A stretch of 7,405 nucleotides of DNA. Origin: Verrucomicrobiota bacterium (lineage in GTDB: Bacteria; Verrucomicrobiota; Verrucomicrobiia; Opitutales; Seribacteraceae). The stretch spans positions 1 to 7,405 of the forward strand of contig JACNJI010000189.1 of the NCBI GenBank assembly GCA_014382645.1, in the 5' to 3' direction. The notes under the pieces were generated by a model, which was not told where the DNA came from, searched no databases, and was given only the letters and a program-made list of their open reading frames with translations. The position numbers and the translations under genes were made by a program. Below are positions 1 through 6,738 of this stretch, piece after piece (position 1 is the stretch's first letter; each line of letters begins with the position of its first letter).

Positions 1-129
1 CTTTTCAGTCCGGGATTTTCCAGTTTTGACACTTATTCGGATTATTCGGAACGCGGAAAAACTTTCGTTCGATATGTTTTACAATTGAAGGATTCCACGC
101 GTATGCGTACTCCAGTTACGCAGGCTTAA
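1..129 (+). CDS. murD: MurD C-terminal fragment (UDP-MurNAc-L-Ala:D-Glu ligase), 3' end only
   Basis: An open frame enters from the left edge in codon phase 1 and ends at TAA 127-129, giving the last 42 residues of a protein. The visible tail has LFSPGFSSFD, then a YSERGKTF segment, then a hydrophobic VRYVLQL stretch. This matches the usual MurD C-terminus: a hydrophobic strand, SP-x-x-(A/S)-S-x-D, an RG-x-x-F helix and a leucine-rich end. MurD is a cytoplasmic ATP-dependent ligase that adds D-glutamate to UDP-MurNAc-L-alanine. Only the end of its third domain is seen, so no catalytic residue can be checked. A short extension (KDSTRMRTPVTQA) follows the usual end of the family. The next gene starts 26 bases after the stop, consistent with one operon. 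The identification rests on a short tail plus gene order. Confidence 0.82.
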   Translation, partial: LFSPGFSSFDTYSDYSERGKTFVRYVLQLKDSTRMRTPVTQA

Positions 130-140
130 GAGATTATAAA

Positions 141-146
141 AAGGAG
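141..146 (+). promoter_or_regulatory. Strong Shine-Dalgarno site of the LysM gene
   Basis: AAGGAG lies 9 bases before the ATG at 156, in an A-rich stretch. It is the only near-consensus ribosome binding site in the window. The later genes ftsW, murG, ddl and ftsQ have weak or no such site directly before their starts. It fixes the start of the LysM protein and suggests that this gene is translated independently of murD. Confidence 0.8.
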
Positions 147-155
147 AACCGTACC

Positions 156-1160
156 ATGAAACTAACTAAAATATTCGGAATTGTCTTGTCCTTACACGTC
201 GGAGTCATCCTCCTCGTGATGTTCCAACCCAGTTGCAACACCATCAAGAAGGGAAAGGGAGACCAAAACGGAACTACGGAAACTGCTCCTCCCGAGACCG
301 GAGTGGATCCTGCATTTAACGCAGGTACCGGGACTGAGGATCCGCCAAGTGAGTCGGCATCTGGAACCGCTCCAACGGGGCGGTATTCTCCCACTCGTCC
401 CGATCCGGGCGGATTGATCGTTCCCGGAGGGACGGATGATCCTACAGGAACTGTGCTGCGACCTGAGGGAGTAAGCGTTTACACAATTGCTAAGGGAGAC
501 ACCCTTTGGGGGATTGCCCGCAAGAAGAATGTCTCCTTGAATCTCCTCCTCGGAGCAAATCCGGGATTGAACAAAAATGCCTCATTACGTGTCGGACAGG
601 AAGTTCTAGTGCCGGGGGGCGGAACAACTGTCACCACCGGAACGGGGGGGCCATCCAGACCGGATCCTACGATTGTTTCTCCGGGAGCCACTTCCTACGT
701 CATTAAGAAAGGAGATAATCTAACTCGAATTGCATCTTCTCACGGTGTTTCGATACAGGCACTGCGGACCACTAACGGGTTATCCGACGACACTCTCCGG
801 ATTGGTCAAACTCTTGTTATACCTGGAGGTGGATCAACTGTAAGCACACCTACACCGGTTCAAGCACCGGAAGCTTCGCTTGGAGGTAATAATTACACGG
901 TCCGTTCCGGTGACAACCTATCCCGCATCGCCGTCACCTACGGTACCACAGTGCCAAAGCTGTTGGCACTTAACGGACTGTCGAACGCTAACAGCATTCG
1001 AATAGGACAGGTTCTCATTGTATCGGGGGCAACTCCTCCTCCTATTCCTTTGGCGCCATCTCCCGTGGTTCCAGTTCCAACTCCTTCTCCAACCTCTCCA
1101 GATCCCAACAACTTGGAAGGTTTCTTCGCCCCCCCCGTGGTGGAGGTTCCCGAGGAATGA
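156..1160 (+). CDS. Exported/membrane-anchored protein with three LysM domains
   Basis: This 334-residue protein probably binds peptidoglycan outside the cytoplasm. The N-terminus (MKLTK, then a hydrophobic run at about 7-23) is a signal peptide or anchor. Cys27 in FQPSC could be lipidated, but Gln at -3 is not a standard lipobox, so this is uncertain. A Pro/Gly/Thr-rich linker (about 30-105) leads to three LysM domains at about 109-153, 181-224 and 247-291. They begin YTIAKGDTL, YVIKKGDNL and YTVRSGDNL, and end in a (R)(V/I)GQ-x-L-x-(V/I) strand. The linkers carry repeated PDP and Gly-Gly-Gly/Thr/Ser motifs. The tail (292-334) is Pro-rich and ends acidic (EVPEE). No catalytic domain such as an M23 peptidase, NlpC/P60 or amidase is visible, so it is more likely an adaptor or scaffold. 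Its place between murD and ftsW suggests a role in division or wall synthesis; that is inference. The start is fixed by AAGGAG. Confidence 0.9.
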   Translation: MKLTKIFGIVLSLHVGVILLVMFQPSCNTIKKGKGDQNGTTETAPPETGVDPAFNAGTGTEDPPSESASGTAPTGRYSPTRPDPGGLIVPGGTDDPTGTVLRPEGVSVYTIAKGDTLWGIARKKNVSLNLLLGANPGLNKNASLRVGQEVLVPGGGTTVTTGTGGPSRPDPTIVSPGATSYVIKKGDNLTRIASSHGVSIQALRTTNGLSDDTLRIGQTLVIPGGGSTVSTPTPVQAPEASLGGNNYTVRSGDNLSRIAVTYGTTVPKLLALNGLSNANSIRIGQVLIVSGATPPPIPLAPSPVVPVPTPSPTSPDPNNLEGFFAPPVVEVPEE

Positions 1161-1184
1161 GTTCATTGTTCAAATAAGGCACAA

Positions 1185-1211
1185 ATGGAATTGGGTGGTG
1201 TTAAAATATGA
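1185..1211 (+). other. Possible coupling mini-ORF before ftsW (8 codons)
   Basis: ATG at 1185 opens an eight-codon frame (MELGGVKI) ending at TGA 1209-1211. That stop overlaps the ftsW start at 1208 as ATGA. A TAAGG at 1175-1179 sits 5 bases before the mini-ORF start, whereas ftsW itself has only a weak GGTGG at 1194-1198. A ribosome finishing the mini-ORF would stop on the ftsW start codon. Translation of such a short frame cannot be shown from sequence and chance is a real alternative. Confidence 0.25.
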
Positions 1212-2356
1212 TTATTGGGCAAGCTACGGCAACACGTTCATCGGTGAGCGGTGGCCACTTCATTCCCGTTTTCGTCATCACCGTAGCTTTGGCTCTTACG
1301 ACTTTGGGCCTGGTTATGCTCTTCAGTGCGGGTGCCGTAACGAAGAGCGGTCCGCACGCCTTGGTCTCCAAGCAGGCGATTTGGTTGTGCCTCTCGATCG
1401 TGGCAGGGGGAATCTCGGCGTTCGTCAATCTGGAATGGCTTCGCAGACGGGCTTGGTTGCTCTACGGCATCTGTGCTTTGGCATTGATATTGGTTTTGGT
1501 TCCCGGGTTAGGGGTCAAGGTGAATGGAGCTCAGCGCTGGCTCGGTCTGGGCCCTTTGCGATTGCAACCATCGGAGTTCTCAAAGATCGGCCTTGTTTTG
1601 ATTCTTGCCGTTTACCTTTCCGCGAATCAAAGGGAGATCAAGTCCCTCTGGCGAGGTTTTGTTTGCCCCTCCCTCGTTCTCGGACTCGTTCTCGGTTTGA
1701 TTATGTTGCAACCCGATTACGGTACGACTTTTCTGTGCGGGGCGGTCGGCGCAACCATGATGTTTCTGGCAGGGGTCAGTTTACGATGGCTTCTTCCTGT
1801 TGCTGGTTTGGCAATCTCATTATTTGGCTTAGCGGTTTATCTAAACCCCGTGCGAATTCGAAGAGTCACTTCATTTCTCGACGTGGAGGCCAATGCCAAC
1901 GACAGCGCTTACCAACTTTGGCAAGGTATGCTCGCTTTCGGTGTCGGAGGGCTAGATGGAGTAGGGCTCGGCAAGGGAAGGCAGCAGATGCATTTCCTGC
2001 CAGAGGCTCATACCGACTTCATCTTTTCCGTAATTGGCGAGGAACTCGGTCTGATTTTCTCACTCGGAATCGTCGCATGCTTCCTCGCATTGTTCGTTCT
2101 TGTTGCCTGGCGATTGAGGGAGGCTCCAAATTTATACCTTTTTCTAATTGGTTCGGGAGCTATTTTGGCAATCGCTCTACAGGCTGTCATAAACGTGGGT
2201 GTCGTGACTGGTTCGATGCCCACCAAAGGCATTTCGTTACCTTTTATCAGCTATGGAGGGTCCAACTTGATGGTCACTTTCGTGCTCATCGGTTTGATTC
2301 TAAACGTATTCCGAAGCTGGGGAGGTCCCGTCCTCTCGCGGTCGAGAGAACTTTAG
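1208..2356 (+). CDS. ftsW: FtsW, septal peptidoglycan glycosyltransferase (SEDS family)
   Basis: This 382-residue polytopic inner-membrane protein polymerises glycan strands from lipid II at the division site, working with a class B PBP (FtsI). It has about ten hydrophobic segments, the usual SEDS pattern, starting near residue 18. Family motifs appear in order: NGAQRWL and LQPSEFSK at 106-126, QPDYGTT at 168-174, the long extracytoplasmic loop with AYQLWQGMLAFG-x-GG (234-248), GVGLGKGRQQ, FLPEAHTDFIF (263-273) and PFISYGGSNL (345-354). Asp270 in HTDFIF corresponds to the essential Asp of E. coli FtsW (Asp297) and RodA. Length is close to the family norm. Position beside murG in a dcw cluster favours FtsW over RodA. 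The cytoplasmic N-terminus is short. No strong ribosome binding site precedes the ATG; the start is chosen from the distance to the first membrane segment and the absence of better upstream starts. Confidence 0.95.
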   Translation: MIIGQATATRSSVSGGHFIPVFVITVALALTTLGLVMLFSAGAVTKSGPHALVSKQAIWLCLSIVAGGISAFVNLEWLRRRAWLLYGICALALILVLVPGLGVKVNGAQRWLGLGPLRLQPSEFSKIGLVLILAVYLSANQREIKSLWRGFVCPSLVLGLVLGLIMLQPDYGTTFLCGAVGATMMFLAGVSLRWLLPVAGLAISLFGLAVYLNPVRIRRVTSFLDVEANANDSAYQLWQGMLAFGVGGLDGVGLGKGRQQMHFLPEAHTDFIFSVIGEELGLIFSLGIVACFLALFVLVAWRLREAPNLYLFLIGSGAILAIALQAVINVGVVTGSMPTKGISLPFISYGGSNLMVTFVLIGLILNVFRSWGGPVLSRSREL

Positions 2357-2385
2357 TGAGGAATGAGATGATTACAGCATCATGA
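2356..2385 (+). other. Possible coupling mini-ORF between ftsW and murG
   Basis: The ftsW stop TAG (2354-2356) shares its last base with a GTG that opens a nine-codon frame. That frame contains an internal ATG at 2368 (MITAS) and ends at TGA 2383-2385, which overlaps the murG ATG at 2382 as ATGA. GAGGA at 2358-2362 lies 5 bases before ATG 2368 but 19 bases before murG, too far to serve murG directly. The most natural reading is that GAGGA loads ribosomes on the mini-ORF and murG is reached by re-initiation. This is inference. Confidence 0.3.
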
Positions 2386-3518
2386 GAAACGTCGTAATAG
2401 CATGCGGAGGAACCGGAGGTCACCTGACTCCCGGGATCGCTCTTGCACAGAGTTTGGATGAAAAAGGCTACCCCTGCTGGATGTTTATCAGCAACAAAAT
2501 GGTCGATTCGCGTCTGTCGAAGAATTATCCCGAGCTTAGTTTCGTACGCGTCCCCGGTGCTCCTTTCCTCAAAACCCCGCTCGGATTTGGTCGCTTCGCC
2601 AAGGGCTTGGTGTCTTCTTATTTTCATTCCCTCCGATTCTATCGCAACATTGGTGCAGACGCTTTGTTTGGTTTTGGCGGCTTTACCTCAGTCGGCCCGG
2701 TTTTGGCAGCGCGTAGTCGTGGGATACCGGTGTTCCTGCATGAAGCCAATCGAGCGGTCGGACGCGCCGTGCGTTTGCTTCGTAAAAAGGCGAGTAGGCT
2801 ATACCTCCCGGACGGGATCAGGATGGATGGCGTTTCTTCCAAAGTGGTTCGACATTTGGGTTATCCGCTGCGCAGAGAATTTCGTCGAATTCCTCGGGAG
2901 CGAGCTCGCAGGAGCTTGGGCGTAGGTTCCACGGAACGACTGCTCGTGGTATTGGGAGGAAGCCAAGGCGCAACCTCTCTCAACCAATGGGTGAAAGAGC
3001 ATTTGGTGGCATTCGCCTCGAATGGGATCAGTGTTTATTGCCTTACTGGAATGGGTAACGAAAGTTCGGGCGTTATTGAAATGACTGGGCCCGACGGTTC
3101 TTCCGTGCCAATGAGGTTTGTGCCTTTCAGCGATGAGATGAGCACCGTTCTTTCCGCCGCTGACTTGGTCATCTCTCGAGCTGGCGCAGGTTCTATTTCC
3201 GAAATCGTCCGATGTCGCGTCCCTTCGATTTTGGTTCCTTACCCCTTTGCGGCGGACGATCACCAAGCCCTTAACGCCTCCTTTATCGAGCAGAAGGGAG
3301 CTGCCATCGTATGTCCACAGGATCAGATCGATGAATTGCTTTTTGAGGAAGCCCGCGAAGTAATGTTCAACGAGGAGTTTCGAGCAGTTTTGCGTCGGAA
3401 CTTGGTGGCGACGGACCCCGGAGACGTGGTGTCGGAAATCGTTTTCGACGTTACCAATGTTCTAAAAGAAAGCGGTAATCCCGACGTCGTCGCAGGCGGA
3501 TTGCCTTTTGCCGGATGA
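2382..3518 (+). CDS. murG: MurG, lipid II synthase (GlcNAc transferase)
   Basis: MurG is a membrane-associated GT-B enzyme that transfers GlcNAc from UDP-GlcNAc to lipid I, giving lipid II for FtsW to polymerise. Visible motifs over 378 residues: the first glycine loop GGTGGHLTP (9-17), with the His14 position typical of the family; the second loop GFGGFTS (97-103); HEAN (120-123), where E. coli has HEQN; the third loop GGSQGA (192-197); SRAGAGSISEI (265-275), the nucleotide-binding segment; and PFAADDHQALNA (288-299), the donor-binding motif. Length is slightly above the usual 350-365 because of a short C-terminal tail (about 363-378). The start at 2382 gives the standard N-terminus, with the glycine loop near residue 10, and no in-frame alternative fits better. 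The gene ends in an ATGA overlap with murC-murB, so the two are probably translationally coupled. Confidence 0.95.
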   Translation: MRNVVIACGGTGGHLTPGIALAQSLDEKGYPCWMFISNKMVDSRLSKNYPELSFVRVPGAPFLKTPLGFGRFAKGLVSSYFHSLRFYRNIGADALFGFGGFTSVGPVLAARSRGIPVFLHEANRAVGRAVRLLRKKASRLYLPDGIRMDGVSSKVVRHLGYPLRREFRRIPRERARRSLGVGSTERLLVVLGGSQGATSLNQWVKEHLVAFASNGISVYCLTGMGNESSGVIEMTGPDGSSVPMRFVPFSDEMSTVLSAADLVISRAGAGSISEIVRCRVPSILVPYPFAADDHQALNASFIEQKGAAIVCPQDQIDELLFEEAREVMFNEEFRAVLRRNLVATDPGDVVSEIVFDVTNVLKESGNPDVVAGGLPFAG

Positions 3519-5716
3519 AGGTTCCTCGCAAATGCTTTCTCCTTGGTGCCGGTGGCATGGGTATGGCCCCATTGGCCATGTACTTGCGTGGAGCAGGTGT
3601 CGATGTGGAAGCTTTTGACGACTCTTTTCGGAAACCTGTTCGCAGTTTGCTTGAAAAATCCGGAGTGCGTATTCTTTCGGAACCCGTTCCTAGTTTTCGT
3701 CCCGACGTCGTGGTTCGGTCTTCCGCCATTGCCGAGAACCTGTCTGCCTTGGATCAATGGAAGGAGCAAGGCATACCTGTTTTGAGGAGAGGAGATTTTC
3801 TGGCTAAGCTGACTGCCGAATGCAAAGTTTTGGCCGTGGTCGGAAGTCACGGCAAGACCACTACTGCGGCGATGCTTGCGTGGCTTTTGCGTAAAGCCGG
3901 TTTTCCATGCGGATACCTCGTCGGAGGATTGTTTCGCGATCCGGAGATACCTCCCGGAGCGTATTCGGATTCGCCTTGGGTGGTAATCGAGGTGGACGAG
4001 AGCGACGGTACGATCGATGGATTTAGCCCCACCGCCACCCTCTGCTTGAACTGCGATTGGGATCACACCGATCAATATTCTTCGCAACAGGGGTTTAGCG
4101 AAACGCTCGGCGGACTTTTTTCTCGTACCGAGAGCGCCGTCATTATTCCTGAGGGTGATGATCTGGTGAAATTGGCTCAATTCTCGGCAACCTGTCCAAT
4201 GATCACTTTTGAGAATTCTCTCGAACCCGGATCCTACAATTCACGCAATGCGGCCGCTGCGTTTGCGGCATGTCGTTATCTCGGACTAAATCCTGCCTCG
4301 GAGGACTTGGCTGATTTTCCGGGCCTCGCCCGTCGACAAGTCGTTCTTGCCGAATCGCCCGATCGGCTCGTCTGGGAGGACTACGCCCACCATCCCACGG
4401 AAATTCGCGCCGTATTGGCGGAAGCCGAAAATCACTTTCCCGACCGTCGGCTAAAAGTCGTCTTTCAGCCGCATCGCTATTCACGGACACGTGCCCTGAT
4501 CGCTGAGTTCGCCGAGGAATTGTCGGCGGCGGACGATTTATTTCTTCTGCCTACCTATGGGGCTTTCGAATCTCCGGACATCCAAGGATCGGTGGAGAAA
4601 ATGATGGGCTACTTGCCCCCTCGTCTTCGCAACGCGACGCGGGTCTTCTCGCATTTTGGAGACTTGCGTGATGCCATCGGAACAGCACCTCCCGAAGGTG
4701 ATCAAGTTTTGTTTCTGGGTGCCGGTGATCTGGATCGACACGCCCACGCCTTTGCCTCCTGGCAACTGTCAAAGGGCGATGCTTGGCTCGCATGGTCCAA
4801 TTATCTTCAAACGCGCTTGTCGAAGGACTGTATTCTTCGCATGAACGAACCGTTGGCCGACAAGACTACTTTGCGGGTAGGTGGTTCAGCCACCGCATAT
4901 GCGGAACCTTCCTGTTCGGAGGATTTGCGCGAATTGGTGGATGCCTGCTCCCTCTTCGATTTCCCTTTTTTCGTAATGGGGCGCGGTTCCAACTTGATTG
5001 TGCCAGACGATGGTTTTTCCGGTCTGGCGCTTCGTCTCGTAGCACCTGCTTGGAGAGAAGTTCGCCTAGTCGGCGACGATACTTTTGTCGTCCAAGCCGG
5101 AACCAAGCTGAAAGAGATTTGCCGTATGGCTTGTGAACACGGGCTGGCAGGTTTTGAGTTTCTGGAAGGCATTCCCGGCACCTTGGGTGGAGCCTTGCGA
5201 ATGAATGCCGGCGCCATGGGCGGGGAGATTTGCGACCTTGTCGAAACCGTAACTTTTCTTATGCCGAACGGTCGCGTCCGTGATATTGCAGGCGAAAACC
5301 TAACCGTGGGGTATCGTATCTGCGCAGAGGCCGAGGAGGGCATCGTCTTGCGGGCTCGTCTTCGTGCCACCGGTTTTTCGACCAAGACCGAAGTTCGTCA
5401 GCGGATCGACGAATTTTCCAAGAAACGTTGGGCATCGCAACCTCGCGAATCCAGCGCCGGATGCATCTTTCGGAATCCGACCGACGATTCCGCCGGACGG
5501 CTCATTGACCATCATGGACTGAAGGGAGAGTCCCTCGGGGCTGCATCGATTTCGAACGTTCACGCAAATTTTATCGTCAATAAAGGTGGTGCTACCGCGG
5601 ATGAGGTTATTAGCCTGATCCGGCGGGTGCGCGGAAAAGTTAAGGATTCCACAGGTGTGGAACTGCAACCTGAAGTCACCCTTCTGGGGAAAAGCTGGGA
5701 AGACGCATTGAATTGA
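3515..5716 (+). CDS. murC-murB: MurC-MurB fusion: UDP-MurNAc-L-Ala ligase and UDP-enolpyruvyl-GlcNAc reductase
   Basis: One uninterrupted 733-residue frame carries two enzymes. MurC (about 1-418) adds L-Ala to UDP-MurNAc. It shows GAGGMGM (11-17), the P-loop GSHGKTTT (110-117), EVDESDG (159-165), DHTDQY (183-188), an Asn-containing NSRNAAAA segment (242-249), DYAHHPTEI (289-297), FQPHRYSRT (317-325) and GAGDLDR (402-408). MurB (about 430-733) is an FAD-dependent reductase that makes UDP-MurNAc, the MurC substrate. It shows NEPLADKTTLRVGG (444-457), GRGSNLIV (489-496), FLEGIPGTLGGALRMNAGA (549-567), GYR (599-601), SAGCIFRNP (647-655) and a final QPEVTLLG (718-725). By comparison with E. coli MurB, Arg601, residue 650 and Glu720 are the catalytic positions. 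Residue 650 is Cys where Ser is usual. The roughly 305-residue MurB half is nearer to the shorter type II MurBs. The MurC half is a little short of the usual 450-490. The start overlaps murG (ATGA) and no separate strong ribosome site is seen. Confidence 0.95.
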   Translation: MKVPRKCFLLGAGGMGMAPLAMYLRGAGVDVEAFDDSFRKPVRSLLEKSGVRILSEPVPSFRPDVVVRSSAIAENLSALDQWKEQGIPVLRRGDFLAKLTAECKVLAVVGSHGKTTTAAMLAWLLRKAGFPCGYLVGGLFRDPEIPPGAYSDSPWVVIEVDESDGTIDGFSPTATLCLNCDWDHTDQYSSQQGFSETLGGLFSRTESAVIIPEGDDLVKLAQFSATCPMITFENSLEPGSYNSRNAAAAFAACRYLGLNPASEDLADFPGLARRQVVLAESPDRLVWEDYAHHPTEIRAVLAEAENHFPDRRLKVVFQPHRYSRTRALIAEFAEELSAADDLFLLPTYGAFESPDIQGSVEKMMGYLPPRLRNATRVFSHFGDLRDAIGTAPPEGDQVLFLGAGDLDRHAHAFASWQLSKGDAWLAWSNYLQTRLSKDCILRMNEPLADKTTLRVGGSATAYAEPSCSEDLRELVDACSLFDFPFFVMGRGSNLIVPDDGFSGLALRLVAPAWREVRLVGDDTFVVQAGTKLKEICRMACEHGLAGFEFLEGIPGTLGGALRMNAGAMGGEICDLVETVTFLMPNGRVRDIAGENLTVGYRICAEAEEGIVLRARLRATGFSTKTEVRQRIDEFSKKRWASQPRESSAGCIFRNPTDDSAGRLIDHHGLKGESLGAASISNVHANFIVNKGGATADEVISLIRRVRGKVKDSTGVELQPEVTLLGKSWEDALN

Positions 5717-5773
5717 TTGACCACTAAAAACCAATGGCTGTGGTGGCCTTAACGAGTTGGCGGGTACTCATAT
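5717..5773 (+). other. Gap between murC-murB and ddl, no clear signal
   Basis: This is the longest gap between genes, 57 bases. It has no convincing hairpin and no good Shine-Dalgarno site before the ddl ATG; only a weak GGCGGG at 5759-5764 is present. TTGACC at 5717-5722 resembles a -35 box, but no -10 box lies at a proper distance. I see no supported promoter or terminator here. Confidence 0.4.
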
Positions 5774-6709
5774 ATGACAGAAAATAATTTACCATCTATT
5801 ACGGTGCTATCAGGTGGAGTGGGGGAGGAACGAGAGATTTCACTTGAGACTGGACAAGCGATCTCATCGGCTCTGCGGGACCGCTTTGGCGTCACCCTCG
5901 TGGACTTGGAGCAGACTGCTCTTCCGCCCGACTTGGACGGCTCGGATACGATCGTGTTTCCCGCCATTCATGGAACTTTTGGAGAAGACGGCACCCTGCA
6001 GAGACTCTTGGATGAGCGCGGAGTCGAGTACGCCGGAAGCTGTTCCACCTCTAGCAAGCTGTGCATGGAAAAGCATTTGACGAAAAATCGGGTAGGGGAA
6101 GCCGGCGTCCGAGTTGCGCCCGGAAGATTCTTTCGTGATCTGAGCGAGGTTTCCGCAAGTGATTTGGTCGCTACTCTCGGAAACGATTTGATCGTCAAGC
6201 CCACAGACCAAGGAAGCAGTGTTCGCTTAAGAGTCGTTAAAAGTGAACAAGAATTGGAAGCCTTGCTTCCCGAATTGCCCAAGGGGAACTGGTTGATTGA
6301 AAAACGAATCCGTGGTCGTGAGTTGACCGTTGGCGTGTTGCGGGGCAAGCCTCTCGGAGTGGTTGAGGTCATTCCGCTTGGCGGTGTCTACGACTACGAA
6401 CGAAAGTACCAATCGGGACAGACCGAATACCGCTATCCCGCCGTTTTGACTTGTGAAGTGGAGGAAGAGGTTAAAAACGCTGCCCGCACGGCCTTCGAGG
6501 TTTGCGGGTGCCGGGATTTTGCTCGGGTGGATTTTATCGTCTGTGAAGACGGGCATTCACATTTTCTGGAGGTGAACACCCTTCCGGGACTCACCGAAAC
6601 CAGTCTGCTTCCCAAAAGCGCATCCTGCGCAGGTTACGATTTCGGCCACTTAGCCCTGGAGTTGATAGAGCCTGCTATCGATCGCTTCATCCTACGCAAG
6701 GCCTCCTGA
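5774..6709 (+). CDS. ddl: D-alanine--D-alanine ligase
   Basis: Ddl is a cytoplasmic ATP-grasp enzyme that joins two D-alanines; the dipeptide is added by MurF and is the substrate of the transpeptidases. The 311-residue protein has the full motif set: LSGGVGEEREISLETG (12-27), with Glu19 at the position of E. coli DdlB Glu15; HGTFGEDGTLQ (66-76); YAGSCSTSSKLCMEK (86-100); VKPTDQGSS (141-149), with ATP-binding Lys142; EKRIRGRELTVGVL (176-189); a YDYERKY loop (206-212), with Tyr208 at the usual omega-loop Tyr position; ARVDF (250-254); and EVNTLPGLTETS (266-277), where Asp253, Glu266 and Asn268 are the expected Mg2+ ligands. Length matches the family (300-320). The Tyr in the omega loop points to D-Ala-D-Ala and not D-Ala-D-Lac products. 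Its place after murB and before ftsQ is the classic dcw order. It lacks an obvious ribosome binding site. Confidence 0.95.
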   Translation: MTENNLPSITVLSGGVGEEREISLETGQAISSALRDRFGVTLVDLEQTALPPDLDGSDTIVFPAIHGTFGEDGTLQRLLDERGVEYAGSCSTSSKLCMEKHLTKNRVGEAGVRVAPGRFFRDLSEVSASDLVATLGNDLIVKPTDQGSSVRLRVVKSEQELEALLPELPKGNWLIEKRIRGRELTVGVLRGKPLGVVEVIPLGGVYDYERKYQSGQTEYRYPAVLTCEVEEEVKNAARTAFEVCGCRDFARVDFIVCEDGHSHFLEVNTLPGLTETSLLPKSASCAGYDFGHLALELIEPAIDRFILRKAS

Positions 6710-6738
6710 TGACACGATCCGAAACGAGAAGCTTATAA
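6709..6738 (+). other. Possible coupling mini-ORF between ddl and ftsQ (9 codons)
   Basis: The ddl stop TGA (6707-6709) shares its last base with an ATG (TGATG). That ATG opens a nine-codon frame (MTRSETRSL) ending at TAA 6736-6738, which in turn shares a base with the ftsQ ATG at 6738 (TAATG). AAGG at 6698-6701 lies 7 bases before the mini-ORF start. A terminating ribosome would be handed from ddl to the mini-ORF and then to ftsQ. A modest AGAAG at 6727-6731 could also serve ftsQ directly, so the mini-ORF may be incidental. Confidence 0.3.

Noticed and set aside
1018..2385. A 455-codon open frame overlapping the end of the LysM gene and all of ftsW in another frame
   Set aside because: Its product is rich in Arg, Ser, Phe and Trp with no recognisable motif. 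FtsW is very hydrophobic and has few Lys, Asn, Asp and Glu codons, which are what create stops in this shifted frame, so its openness is explained by FtsW composition.
3323..4180. A 285-codon open frame on the minus strand opposite murG and murC
   Set aside because: It covers conserved MurG and MurC coding sequence and has a low-complexity, basic product with no motif. It is a shadow.
5717..5745. Possible promoter before ddl, with TTGACC as a -35 box
   Set aside because: The region at the proper spacing reads GTGGTG, not a -10 box, and the flanking genes form a continuous wall-synthesis run.
5734..5787. A 17-codon frame starting at ATG 5734 and overlapping the ddl start
   Set aside because: Its stop lies 12-14 bases inside ddl and not on the start codon, it has no Shine-Dalgarno site, and it does not follow the pattern of the other mini-ORFs.
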